A stretch of DNA of 64,000 bases from NCBI GenBank assembly GCA_028280575.1, contig JANQLN010000048.1, positions 62,001-126,000 of the forward strand, in the 5' to 3' direction. The DNA is from Clostridia bacterium. GTDB lineage: Bacteria; Bacillota; Clostridia; Acetivibrionales; STF1-152. Positions 19,001 to 27,265 of this stretch are shown here, in pieces; positions within the stretch are counted from its first letter, which is position 1, and every line of letters begins with the position of its first letter. The notes beneath the pieces were generated by a model. It was given only the letters and a program-made list of their open reading frames with translations, searched no databases and was not told where the DNA came from. A program made the translations under genes and the position numbers.

Positions 19001-22000
19001 ATCAACAGGCCCCCTCATAAGCCTTGACGGGTAGTATATACTTCCTACAAGATCCTGAATTGCATTAACCTGTTTCGGACTCAGTCCAAGATACTGCATC
19101 TCAACTTCACTGTCAAACAACGCAAGCTTGAATATATCGTCTATTGAATAACTCTTCTGGTATCTCATAGCCGCATCCAGTGCCTCTTCCCTTGTTTCCG
19201 AAACACCCGTAACGTAAGTAACGACGGCTGACCGTCCCGGAAGCAGTGCGATATTGGCTCTCAAGCTCATAACAGGGTCTAATACATTCCCGGCGGTATT
19301 GGAAAGCGGAAGATCGGATTTCATTACATTCGGATCCCTTAAGGTATTGCCTCTGCCTATAAATTTGTTCCTGTCTGTTTCAAATTCAATGCTGCCGTTA
19401 ATTTTACCTTTAACACACATTGTAGTAAATAAATATAGCTTTTCTCCATTATGGGTCCTGGGCCTTCTGGTTGCCAGCAGGACATTTCCTTCTTCAACAT
19501 ATTCGGTCGATACAAAAAGCTTACTGAAGGCAGGATGTGCCAGGTCTGCTTCATATGTATCAAGGACAGGCTCATAATAGCTGGTAACATCAAGCTTTGC
19601 AGTGTGGGTGCTCCTGTTGGTAAGTGTAATACGCCTTACCTCAACTTCCTCCTGGGGAGATATTGTAGCTTCGGTTTTTGTTTCAATGCACCCGTCAATC
19701 CTGCTGTATTCAACTTTATCAGGAGAAAATGTTACCCTGTACTCCTTCGGCTGCGCCATTACCGGCAGGTAGGCAGAACTCCAGAATTTCTTGGATACGG
19801 TATCACGAATATAAAAGAACATTCCATATGTTTCTTTTTGCAATACGGGCCTCCACCTGTTAACAGCTATGTTGTTCCATATGCTCAAACCATTGCCGTT
19901 ACTGGTAAACATAACAGTATACCTGTTGTTGGACAGCACATGGGCAACGGGATATTTGGGATTGGTTGTTTGAATAACCCTTGAATCATAGCCTTTTTGC
20001 CCCATCTGTGAAGGCTTTATTGTTATAACCTTTTCCTGCTCCTTTTTAATCACAATTCCATAGGGTCTGCATTCTTCCAGCAGTACTTCTATTCCTTTAA
20101 ACATGGGTTCTTTGTGAAATCTTTTTTTCATTACGTCATTATTGAAAAAATTGTCAAGAGAAACCAGGCTCATACCCTGGTGATGAATCATATAGCTCTG
20201 TATAAGCTTGTATTTAAGCTTCCTAGCCTTTTTCTGCACACTCGGGCTTAAAAAATCCAGTGCTTCATAAAACCCGTACTTGCCTTCTGCCCCAATTTCC
20301 TTAAAACGTTTAAGATTTCTATAAGCCATAACAGGCCTGTCCTCTAAGGCAAGCATTGTAGAGTAGGGAGATATTACAAGAGACTTGCGCAGATCGGACC
20401 TGAATCCAAGGTCAGGTATACCAAATGCCCTGTACTGGTAGTTCAAGTTCATATCAAATCTGTAATATCCGGATTCGGAAATTCCCCATGGTATATTCCT
20501 GTACCTGGCAAACTCAATCTGCCTGGCTATTGCGCACCTGTTACTCTGGCTCAGTATCGTATTTGGTATCTGGTTCATAACAATGTTGGGCAGTAAATAC
20601 TCAAACATTGTACCGCTCCATGATATCAAGGTAGGTCTGCCATGTACAAGGGTTAAAGGGCGTCCCAATTTAAACCAGTGCTTTACGGGCACGTCATTTT
20701 TTGCTATGGCTACAAAGCTTGTAAGTCTTGCTTCCGATGCCAAAAGGTCATAATATGAATTATCAGGAGAATTAGCTGATATATTGAATCCGACCCTGAA
20801 AAGATTCCTTTTGCGGTCATATAAAGGTTTAAAGTCCATTTCATTCATAATATTTTCAATACGGCTGCAAAGATGCTTAATATTATCTATATATTCCTCT
20901 GCATGCATATTATTTTCATCAGCCAATTCTAAAAGGCTTGGTATTTGGCTGTTAACTACATGGAAATTGTCAATATCCTGAATATAGTAATCAAGCTGCC
21001 TCTCCATAGCCTTTACCCAGTCTTCATCCATCCATGCTTTAGGCTTTTTATGCAGCAAATCCCTGGTATCAGCAAGAAATTTATTCCACTCTTCCATATT
21101 GTCCGGCACGCCGGCATCTATATGTATATTAGCCAGGGTGCCGCCGTCCAAAATAGCCCGGTAACATTTTTCATCCAGAATCGGGCGCATCTTCAAGTCT
21201 TCAAGGCCATTTTTCAATACAACAAGATAAGCAAACAGATTCCCGCTATCTACAGTTGATATATATTGAGGATTCAGCACCTCAAGATTCCTTGTATTAT
21301 ACCAGTTATAAAAATGCCCGTTCCATTTCTGCAGCCTATTTAAAGTATCCAGAACCTTCTTTAATCTCTCATACAGTTCTGAAAATCCCAGGTATCCCAT
21401 ATCCCATGCGCATAATGTGGAAATAAGCTGCAATCCTATATTTGTGGGTGATGTCCTTCTTGCAAGCACATTTCCCGGGTTCACCTGGTAATTGTCAGGA
21501 GTAAGCCAGTTGTCTTTTTCCTCGAAAAAATCCTCAAAATACCTCCATGTTTTTCTAGCCGTAAGCCTGAGCTCTTTTAGTTGGACAGGATTTAACATTA
21601 CCCTGCCATATCCCAATGGTTTGCTTATCCAATAACCAATAGCAGGGCTTGATATCCAGAAAAATGCAATTAAAATAACCAATATTGTAATTGAGCTGTA
21701 GCTTAAGGCTATTAAGAATATACCTAAAGCAATTCCGGGCCACATTTTTCCAACATATGAATAAATACCGTTTTCCGTACTTCTTTCCGAACTCTCCGCT
21801 GTTTGCCATTCCAGGAGGTTTTTCCTTGATACAAAAAGCCTGTAAAGTGTACGCCCAATTGCGTCTAAAGAAATCCAAGCCCTGTAAGGTATTAATATAA
21901 ACAACAAAAATCCCTGTGCCATAACCATAAAAGCACTTTTTACAAGCTTTGAAAAAAAGGTTCCGGTACCTTTCCTTTTCACTCTTAAGACAATTGTGTC

Positions 22001-24475
22001 CCAGACATTGACAGCAAGTGAAAAAAGCATGCTGAAAAACACAACAGGTATCCATATATATATAGGCAATCTGAAAATAGCTGCCGCCAGCATTATAAAA
22101 CCCAATTGCGCTACGGGAATCAAGCTTCTTCTCAAATTATCTATCATTTTCCATCTCGCCAGTGCCCCCAGGGAATCCCTTCCAAAAATCCATGGAAGCA
22201 GCTGCCAATCTCCTCTTATCCATCTGTGCTCCCTTTTAAAAAAGGAAGCCACCGTAGACGGATATCCATCCATCAGTTCGATGTCCGTGGCAAGTGCGCA
22301 TCTTACATAGCTGCCCTCCAAAAGATCATGGCTAAGCACTTCATTTTCCGGCATATTTCCCCCAAGCACCTTATGAAAAACCTTTACATCATATATACCC
22401 TTGCCTGCAAAAATCCCCTCGGTAAAATTATCCTGGTATACGTCTGAAACAGCGTTAATATAAGGGTCAATTCCTGCCTGGCCTGCAAAGGTCCTGGAAA
22501 ATAATGATGCAATGGCAGACTTCATTCTAATGCCTACCCTTGGCTGAAGAAGTGAATAGCCGTCAACAACTTTTGTCCTATCGCTATTTAGCACAGGATG
22601 GTTTAAAGGATGGGCCATTATTCCGGCCAGTTTTTTTGCACTGTCCTTAGTAAGCTCGGTATCCGCGTCAATGGTAAGAACATATTTGATCGTGTTGAAA
22701 ATCTCCCTATTCCCGATTATAGTATTATAGGATGTGTCCTTGTATCCCAGTATTAATTTGTTAAACTCTTCCAGCTTTCCCCGTTTTCTTTCCCATCCCA
22801 TCCAGCAGCCTTGTTTTTCATTCATTTGCCTGTATCTGTTAAGGAAAAAAAACACTTCCTTCCTTTCATCCCCGGAATATTTACTGTTAAGTCTGTTTAT
22901 CCTCTCCGCTGCATATTCCAGCAGCCCGGCATCTTCAGGTGTTTCTCTCGAACCGGCATCCTTGAAATCTCCAAGCAGGGCAAAATAAAGATTATCACTC
23001 CTGTTGGCAAGGTAATAAGTTTCAAGGTCATCCGTATATTTTTTTATTTGCTTTTTGCTTCCAATTATCACCGGCATTACAACGGCAGTTTTGCACTCAT
23101 CAGGTATTCCTTCCTCAAAATCCATGCTTGGAAGCTTTTTGGTGCAGCTAAGTCTTGTAGCCAGATAATTTATAAACTCTATTGATGCCGTTAAAACAAG
23201 TATGAATGTAAAGACTGCCATTGCAAAATATGTAATCCATCCTGCTTCATAGTTATTTATGGTAAATAAAAGAATATAATAAAGGAAAACTGCAGTTATT
23301 ATAAATAAGCCCGGGAAATATAAAAATCCTTTTCTTTCCTTTATAAAATCCAGCATCTTTTTCAATATATTGGGGTTGTAATCCATAGACTTTTTTAAAT
23401 ACCTGTTGCCTTTACCCAGAAGATAGTAGCCTACATGGCCGCATAGCTTCCTCCTGCCCTGACTAAAGCTGTCTTTACTTAATTCAACAGATTTTTTGGC
23501 AATTTCAATCTCTTCAACCTCGATATCTCTTGAAATAATTTCTATTTCATGATGATAAGCATCCCTTGTTGGAAAATCCATGTTTTCATATACTCTGGCG
23601 GGGTCTTCATTTAAAATCCTTTCAATTACACTTACCTTTTCAAATACCCCTTCCCAATCAATAGCCGACACTTCTATCAAACTGGTAAATGCAGAGCTTA
23701 TTTTAACCTGTAATGATGCCTGGAGCTTGGATTCCATACCTATAATATCGGTTATGTCCACATCCGTATTGCCTTGTTTATCATTTAGCCACCTTTTGAA
23801 TGCATTATCATCCATATCCATCTCCTTAAGCTGATATAGAATATGTGCAATATAGTTTGGATTTGTTAAAACCTCCCTGCCAATCCTTTGAGTAAGCTTT
23901 GACATATAATCGTTATTTCCATTTATATTTTTTTGTGTTATCTCATCAAGTACCCTGTCCACTTTTTGTTTTATCTTGATGCTTTCCATTATATCCGATG
24001 ATATACCGTAAATGCTTTCTATGAGATTGAGCTTCAAAACATTTGGAAATGCCCAGAGCTCAGCCACTGTTAAGGGTTTGACTGTCTGGTATTCGTTCAG
24101 GTAACGTATAATGTCCTCTTCGGCGCAGTGATAGTCGGTTACTTTGAGTATCTCCCTTGCTATGGAATAGATCCTGGGATATCCGTTTAATAGCCCGCCT
24201 TTTATAACCGGGGTCTTCCGGCAGTATCTTCTGTTATAGTTTTCTTTTATCATGCGGGCTTCACGATTTATTACATAATAGTTGTCAATAAGCCACTGGG
24301 CCGCAGGAACCAGGTTAACAAGCTTTTCATGTATATCCCTTAAATAAAAATGAAATTTTCTCAGGCTCTTTACACATCTTCTATTGTATGTAAAAAGAGT
24401 CCTGTTGCATTTCTGCCTCAAGCTTATTTTTTGACTGTATGCAAGATTTTTAATATATCCGCTTGGATTTTCCAT
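16094..24475 (-). CDS. Cyclic beta-1,2-glucan synthase-like protein (GT84-GH94)
   Basis: A 2793-residue membrane protein, the size expected for the NdvB/ChvB family. An N-terminal region of about 390 residues is followed by two membrane helices, a glycosyltransferase domain (GT84) with the acidic LTIDADTEL motif near residue 600 and HRWIRGDWQLLPW, and a second membrane cluster at about 790-945. Next comes a glucoamylase-like domain (SWSGTMFEYLLPN near 1290), then GH94-like beta-sandwich regions and a C-terminal (alpha/alpha)6 GH94 domain with GGAYGFRDQLQDS (about 2330) and DWNDGMNSVG (about 2470), which includes the family's catalytic Asp. In characterised relatives the GT part elongates a beta-1,2-glucan and the GH94 part trims it by phosphorolysis while the chain is cyclised. 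A start at 24475 has GAGAGGG upstream. The exact glycan made here is inference. Confidence 0.88.
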   Translation of the reverse strand: MENPSGYIKNLAYSQKISLRQKCNRTLFTYNRRCVKSLRKFHFYLRDIHEKLVNLVPAAQWLIDNYYVINREARMIKENYNRRYCRKTPVIKGGLLNGYPRIYSIAREILKVTDYHCAEEDIIRYLNEYQTVKPLTVAELWAFPNVLKLNLIESIYGISSDIMESIKIKQKVDRVLDEITQKNINGNNDYMSKLTQRIGREVLTNPNYIAHILYQLKEMDMDDNAFKRWLNDKQGNTDVDITDIIGMESKLQASLQVKISSAFTSLIEVSAIDWEGVFEKVSVIERILNEDPARVYENMDFPTRDAYHHEIEIISRDIEVEEIEIAKKSVELSKDSFSQGRRKLCGHVGYYLLGKGNRYLKKSMDYNPNILKKMLDFIKERKGFLYFPGLFIITAVFLYYILLFTINNYEAGWITYFAMAVFTFILVLTASIEFINYLATRLSCTKKLPSMDFEEGIPDECKTAVVMPVIIGSKKQIKKYTDDLETYYLANRSDNLYFALLGDFKDAGSRETPEDAGLLEYAAERINRLNSKYSGDERKEVFFFLNRYRQMNEKQGCWMGWERKRGKLEEFNKLILGYKDTSYNTIIGNREIFNTIKYVLTIDADTELTKDSAKKLAGIMAHPLNHPVLNSDRTKVVDGYSLLQPRVGIRMKSAIASLFSRTFAGQAGIDPYINAVSDVYQDNFTEGIFAGKGIYDVKVFHKVLGGNMPENEVLSHDLLEGSYVRCALATDIELMDGYPSTVASFFKREHRWIRGDWQLLPWIFGRDSLGALARWKMIDNLRRSLIPVAQLGFIMLAAAIFRLPIYIWIPVVFFSMLFSLAVNVWDTIVLRVKRKGTGTFFSKLVKSAFMVMAQGFLLFILIPYRAWISLDAIGRTLYRLFVSRKNLLEWQTAESSERSTENGIYSYVGKMWPGIALGIFLIALSYSSITILVILIAFFWISSPAIGYWISKPLGYGRVMLNPVQLKELRLTARKTWRYFEDFFEEKDNWLTPDNYQVNPGNVLARRTSPTNIGLQLISTLCAWDMGYLGFSELYERLKKVLDTLNRLQKWNGHFYNWYNTRNLEVLNPQYISTVDSGNLFAYLVVLKNGLEDLKMRPILDEKCYRAILDGGTLANIHIDAGVPDNMEEWNKFLADTRDLLHKKPKAWMDEDWVKAMERQLDYYIQDIDNFHVVNSQIPSLLELADENNMHAEEYIDNIKHLCSRIENIMNEMDFKPLYDRKRNLFRVGFNISANSPDNSYYDLLASEARLTSFVAIAKNDVPVKHWFKLGRPLTLVHGRPTLISWSGTMFEYLLPNIVMNQIPNTILSQSNRCAIARQIEFARYRNIPWGISESGYYRFDMNLNYQYRAFGIPDLGFRSDLRKSLVISPYSTMLALEDRPVMAYRNLKRFKEIGAEGKYGFYEALDFLSPSVQKKARKLKYKLIQSYMIHHQGMSLVSLDNFFNNDVMKKRFHKEPMFKGIEVLLEECRPYGIVIKKEQEKVITIKPSQMGQKGYDSRVIQTTNPKYPVAHVLSNNRYTVMFTSNGNGLSIWNNIAVNRWRPVLQKETYGMFFYIRDTVSKKFWSSAYLPVMAQPKEYRVTFSPDKVEYSRIDGCIETKTEATISPQEEVEVRRITLTNRSTHTAKLDVTSYYEPVLDTYEADLAHPAFSKLFVSTEYVEEGNVLLATRRPRTHNGEKLYLFTTMCVKGKINGSIEFETDRNKFIGRGNTLRDPNVMKSDLPLSNTAGNVLDPVMSLRANIALLPGRSAVVTYVTGVSETREEALDAAMRYQKSYSIDDIFKLALFDSEVEMQYLGLSPKQVNAIQDLVGSIYYPSRLMRGPVDVIEKNTLGQSSLWKYGISGDLPIMTFRINNDEQVNTLKDVVSAYEYMRKNGIMLDFVILNEEKEDYFQPLNQRIGDIINNSKIYYPHSKNARIFLLKARHMSEEEINLLISVSRIVLSERNRLMSRRIRKQLMDEAAWYTGKFSSNSARVYENIPLSREELLFFNGMGGFTFDGKEYVILLNEGQQTPVPWTNVIANENFGFMVTNSGGGYTWAINSRENKVTKWSNDPVMDIPSEIIYIRDDDTGEFFSPTPAPIRGNQPYRIRHGLGYSAFEHNSNGLKQHMTLYVGERDPVKIYRVNLENAGDEKRKLSLYLYAELVMGASREETAPYIVSRSDPETNMLYFANTYNMEFKGQITFVSSSEQISSYTGDNMEFIGRRGHIDRPQGLFNEELSNRAGASLDPCAAIKTKVTLKPGESREVIFILGECTDIETVRLMVKTYTRHQVARVVLNRVKKYWSNIVEQIQVNTPDKAFNIIMNGWLLYQVLSCRMFSRSAFYQSGGAYGFRDQLQDSLAFLHSKPELAKEQIIKCCSRQFVEGDVQHWWHNDSGKGVRTRISDDLLWLPYATAVYVKYTGDKSILDENVSYLYGEELAPGESEKYTIPNITEEKGSVYEHCIRALEKGIKLGSHGLPLMGSGDWNDGMNSVGDEGKGESVWLGWFVYKVIKDFSRICKIKKDHGTVKKYNDIAEELKKNIDEHAWDGEWYLRAFFDNGETLGSRHNNECRIDSISQSWSAISGAGNNEKVEKAMNSFFRYLVQEEDRLIMLLNPPFDKSEPDPGYIKGYLPGIRENGGQYTHAALWAVIAYAKLGMGDTAYKLFNMINPITHAQNYSEVMKYKQEPYVVSADVYSKYPHAGRGGWSWYTGSAGWMYQAGIEWMLGIRKKGRYLYVNPVIPGVWKHFSFTYRFGEARYHIDVENNEGLTYGRISIMMNGREIHAKGIKLIDDGKDHGILVRVLSEEKKSGIG

Positions 24476-24615
24476 ATTTGCCCTCTCATTAAAATTTTCT
24501 TGGTTTATATTTTTTCTTAATTGTACATTTTTAAATCCTCCTCAATATATTTTTCCCATAACCCAAATTTTATTAGCACAACCGGAAAAAACTTTTATAA
24601 ACATAAAAGCGCACA

Positions 24616-24641
24616 AAAAAAGCCTGGTAATATTTTACCAG
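24616..24641 (-). terminator. Rho-independent terminator of the L25 gene
   Basis: On the minus strand CTGGTAA-AATA-TTACCAG forms a 7-bp stem and is followed, after GC, by seven T residues. It lies 75 bp after the stop codon of the L25/Ctc gene and before the start of the glucan synthase gene, so the latter needs its own promoter. Confidence 0.85.
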
Positions 24642-24715
24642 ACTCATCTTTGTCCAGGGATTGCACCGGAAAAGTCCTGCACGCAATCTTTTCGACCGTT
24701 TATTCCGCTCCCGAT

Positions 24716-25342
24716 TTATTCCTCAGCAGCCTCTTCTGTCTCGGATTCAACAGCTTCTCCTTCTCCTTCAACCTCTTCGTCTTCTGCCACCGACCTGGCT
24801 TCAGTCAATGAGCAAATGACATCGCCCGGATCATTTAGCACATCAACGTTTTCAGGAATCTCCAGATCTGCTACGGATATATTGCTTCCCACTTCCAGCT
24901 TTGAAACATCAACACCAATGTGAGAGGGAATATTTTGCGGCAGACACTGTATATCCAGCACATCCATCTGATGGATGAGAACCTGTCCGCCTTTTTCCAC
25001 TTCATCCCTTCCAAGAAGTCTCAACGCAACAGTTGAAGTTATCTTTTCCGTAAGTGAAACCTGCTGCAAATCTATATGTATAAGATTATTAGAAACCGTT
25101 TCATACTGCATTTCCTTTATTATAGAGGAATGCTCCTTGCCATCCACCAGCAGGCTAAAAAATGCATTTTTACCACTCGTAATAAGCAATTTCCGGATGT
25201 CTGACATTTTAACCTGAACCTTTATGGGTTCAATTCCCTTACCATATAACACTGCTGGAACCATACCCGTCTTGCGCAGTCTTTTTACTCTTCCTCCACC
25301 CACTGCGGTCCTTAGTTCCGCATTTAAAGTTATATTTTGCAT
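24716..25342 (-). CDS. rplY: 50S ribosomal protein L25 / general stress protein Ctc
   Basis: A 5S-rRNA-binding ribosomal protein of the long Ctc type: an N-terminal L25 domain (MQNITLNAELRTAVGGG, then GMVPAVLYGKG) and a C-terminal TL5/Ctc beta domain (IPSHIGVDVSKLEVGSNISVADL), ending in a Glu-rich acidic tail. I place the start at the ATG at 25342, with GGGAGG 8 nt upstream; a longer frame from 25432 runs through the promoter and is not credible. The resulting 208 residues fit the family. It is a single-gene unit with a promoter and terminator both visible. Confidence 0.95.
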   Translation of the reverse strand: MQNITLNAELRTAVGGGRVKRLRKTGMVPAVLYGKGIEPIKVQVKMSDIRKLLITSGKNAFFSLLVDGKEHSSIIKEMQYETVSNNLIHIDLQQVSLTEKITSTVALRLLGRDEVEKGGQVLIHQMDVLDIQCLPQNIPSHIGVDVSKLEVGSNISVADLEIPENVDVLNDPGDVICSLTEARSVAEDEEVEGEGEAVESETEEAAEE

Positions 25343-25411
25343 ATCTAATACCTCCCGTATATTCCAAATAAATATACATTTATTAATTCCACATAAATTG
25401 CCAACTGTAAT

Positions 25412-25440
25412 AATATATATTAAAACGGGCACATAGTCAA
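25412..25440 (-). promoter_or_regulatory. Promoter of the L25/Ctc gene
   Basis: On the minus strand TTGACT (25440-25435), 17 bp, TATATT (25417-25412), placing the transcription start about 65 bp before the ATG. Confidence 0.75.
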
Positions 25441-25832
25441 GGGCCGCAAGGATTTTTTACACAGCTCCATGTTTTTCAAAAACAGTCATACCCGGGGTTT
25501 TCGACAGTTGCCAACTAAATAAATGCTTGCAAAGCCTCTAAACAGTGGATTTTGGATGTCAAATTCTCAAAAAAACTTGTTGTATGTGCTGTATGTCGGT
25601 AGTTTGATGACAGTTTTTATTTTTCAAAAGTGCATAGTTTTTTTGTAAAAAACGTCTAAACTTTCCCATCATAACTGCCGAAATAAAAAATAGTGCAAAC
25701 GTCATGTTTGCAGGGGGTAAAAAAGCATGACGCACTTTATAACGGGAGATCTGAAAGACCACTAGGTCTGACTGAATGTGTTATTTGTGCAGAAGTGCCC
25801 ACTATATTATATTGTATGTTTCAAAATAATAT
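25441..25832. other. Gene-free AT-rich stretch with a bulged hairpin
   Basis: No credible open frame in either direction. At about 25692-25735 the plus strand reads AGTGC-AAAC-GTCATG, a 19-nt loop, then CATGAC-GCACT, which folds into an 11-bp stem with an AAAC bulge. A second small hairpin, AGACC-ACTA-GGTCT, follows at about 25755-25770. I cannot match these to a known riboswitch or RNA family. The next gene in the plus direction is more than 10 kb away, so a small RNA or decayed mobile DNA is more likely than a leader. Confidence 0.4.
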
Positions 25833-26126
25833 TTATGGCTTGGTTGGATTTGTATCTAATCCGCTTTTACTATCTTTATCATTAATTGCATCCTGTTTTT
25901 CTATTGTTCCTTTTCCTTGATTATATATAGCACTTGTTTTCTCTTCTCTATATACATTAGAATTATATGATTGATTAATTTGTAATTCTTTAATTAAATT
26001 CTCCATCTCACTTAACCTATTATTATTATCACTTATAAATTTATTAAATGAATATATTGAAATACAAAGCACTAGAATTATACAAATTCCAACAATACTA
26101 ACTACAATTGTAAAATTTTTATTCAT
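25833..26126 (-). CDS. Small single-pass membrane protein, unknown function
   Basis: A 97-residue hypothetical protein: short N-terminus MNKNFTIV, one transmembrane helix (about residues 6-26, rich in I/V/L with two Cys), a short predicted coiled coil (ISDNNNRLSEMENLIKELQ), then an Asn/Lys/Ser-rich hydrophilic tail. I use the ATG at 26126, with AGGTGG 8 nt upstream. It is very AT-rich compared with its neighbours and stands alone on the minus strand in a gene-poor patch. It resembles no family I can name. Confidence 0.6.
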   Translation of the reverse strand: MNKNFTIVVSIVGICIILVLCISIYSFNKFISDNNNRLSEMENLIKELQINQSYNSNVYREEKTSAIYNQGKGTIEKQDAINDKDSKSGLDTNPTKP

Positions 26127-26292
26127 ATCTATTACCACCTTTTTTTGTTCAATATAATATGATTAGATCATACGTTAATGAAAATAGGAAAATAGTGTCC
26201 TCTATTTTCTGTATGCTGTGAGTGTTGCGTACCGAGGCTCTGAGTGCGGGTTTGTTTTCTGCTGGGCTTATTGAAAAAATAACTACGCCATA

Positions 26293-26799
26293 TCAATCGA
26301 TAAATACTGCTGAATACCAATTTTGCTGCTCATTATCGTTTTTTAATGTATTTATCGGAAGCCCGAATTTACGTACTGTCTTAAAAACATCAATACCAAC
26401 GCTGTGAAATGCCGGTCTTGCTTTGTGCGGATTATTGCAATCCATTCCTTTAAACCCGGAACATTCTTTGCATATTGCACAGTCACTTAATGAAAATGCC
26501 ATATAGAATCCGTCCAGAAAAGCTTCTCTTTCGATTTGAAATGATACATCCTGTGATATTTTCTTATCTGTTGAATGAATAATTATCCCCCATGAGTATT
26601 CCAATAAGACCCTTTTGTATTCCCACGGCTTTAAAGAACCAGGTCTTGAGGGACATGTATGACCATTTCCCCAATCTTTGCAGCCGTACATACATTTGAG
26701 TATTGTCCTTGAATCAAATGCTATATCATCCAGGCTGAAAATTTGTGAATGGTCTGCCCCAAGGCTCAATGCCTTATTTTTATAATCATGTTTGTCCAT
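26293..26799 (-). CDS. DUF2284 predicted metal-binding protein
   Basis: A 168-residue cytoplasmic protein with the cysteine pattern of DUF2284: C-(x5)-WGNGHTCP near residues 40-50, then CAICKECSGFKGMDCNNPHKARP around 120-140, and a final conserved motif SVGIDVFKTVRKFGLPI. The cysteine spacing implies a zinc or iron-sulfur site; family members have no established reaction. An ATG with GGGGGT-type sequence upstream gives the start. It is monocistronic within the gene-poor patch. Confidence 0.85.
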   Translation of the reverse strand: MDKHDYKNKALSLGADHSQIFSLDDIAFDSRTILKCMYGCKDWGNGHTCPSRPGSLKPWEYKRVLLEYSWGIIIHSTDKKISQDVSFQIEREAFLDGFYMAFSLSDCAICKECSGFKGMDCNNPHKARPAFHSVGIDVFKTVRKFGLPINTLKNDNEQQNWYSAVFID

Positions 26800-26931
26800 A
26801 TTATGAATACCCCCTTTTTTATTAAACTTTTAGGCATGTTACATACGTATACTATATTTATAATAGTACTTTATTTATAAATTTAATTCAAGCTTAACGC
26901 TATATCCTAAGCAAAGATGCAGTGTAAATTT
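26800..26931. other. Non-coding stretch, nothing recognised
   Basis: AT-rich, with no open frame of interest. It holds the upstream region of the DUF2284 gene. Confidence 0.5.
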
Positions 26932-27084
26932 CTAACCCTGATACCTAAATCCTACTTTACTAAAGCGTCCATGTAATACCTCATAATCTTTAGGCCTTTG
27001 TGTTAATAATGTACCTGCAACATCAAATAATATTGCTCTGTAATTATGTAAATCTTTTAATTCTAAATATTTATATTTTGTCAT
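26932..27084 (-). pseudogene. N-terminal stub of a HAD-superfamily hydrolase
   Basis: A 50-codon frame from an ATG at 27084 to a TAG at 26932. The translation contains RAILFDVAGTLLTQRPKDYE, the HAD motif I (DxxGTL, with the nucleophile Asp kept) at about residues 17-30, and then stops after VLHGRFSKVGFRYQG. Motifs II-IV and some 150 residues of an ordinary HAD protein are absent, so this is a truncated remnant. It follows the nucleotidyltransferase gene on the same strand in a region that also carries a broken loaP-like gene. Confidence 0.6.
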
Positions 27085-27265
27085 TGTTAGTTCCAATTTG
27101 AATTATATAATGGAACGCCATAATTCTACTATAGTCTTTGTCAAGCTTTTGAATTTTTCACTCAACCTTTTCTGCAGATATTCCCTCATTCCCTTTACAA
27201 TTATTGCTTTAAATTACTTGACACAGCTACATCCTCCCTGATTATAATAATCTTAAAGAGCTATA
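27085..27265. other. Gap between HAD stub and nucleotidyltransferase gene
   Basis: Contains a 28-codon minus-strand frame starting with an ATG at about 27193 (MREYLQKRLSEKF, then KSLTKTIVELWRSII) that has an AAAGGGA sequence before it. It is too short to classify and may be a remnant. Confidence 0.3.

Noticed and set aside
24716-25432. Longer L25 reading from 25432
   Set aside because: The extra 30 codons cross the promoter and lack a ribosome site; the ATG at 25342 has a good one.
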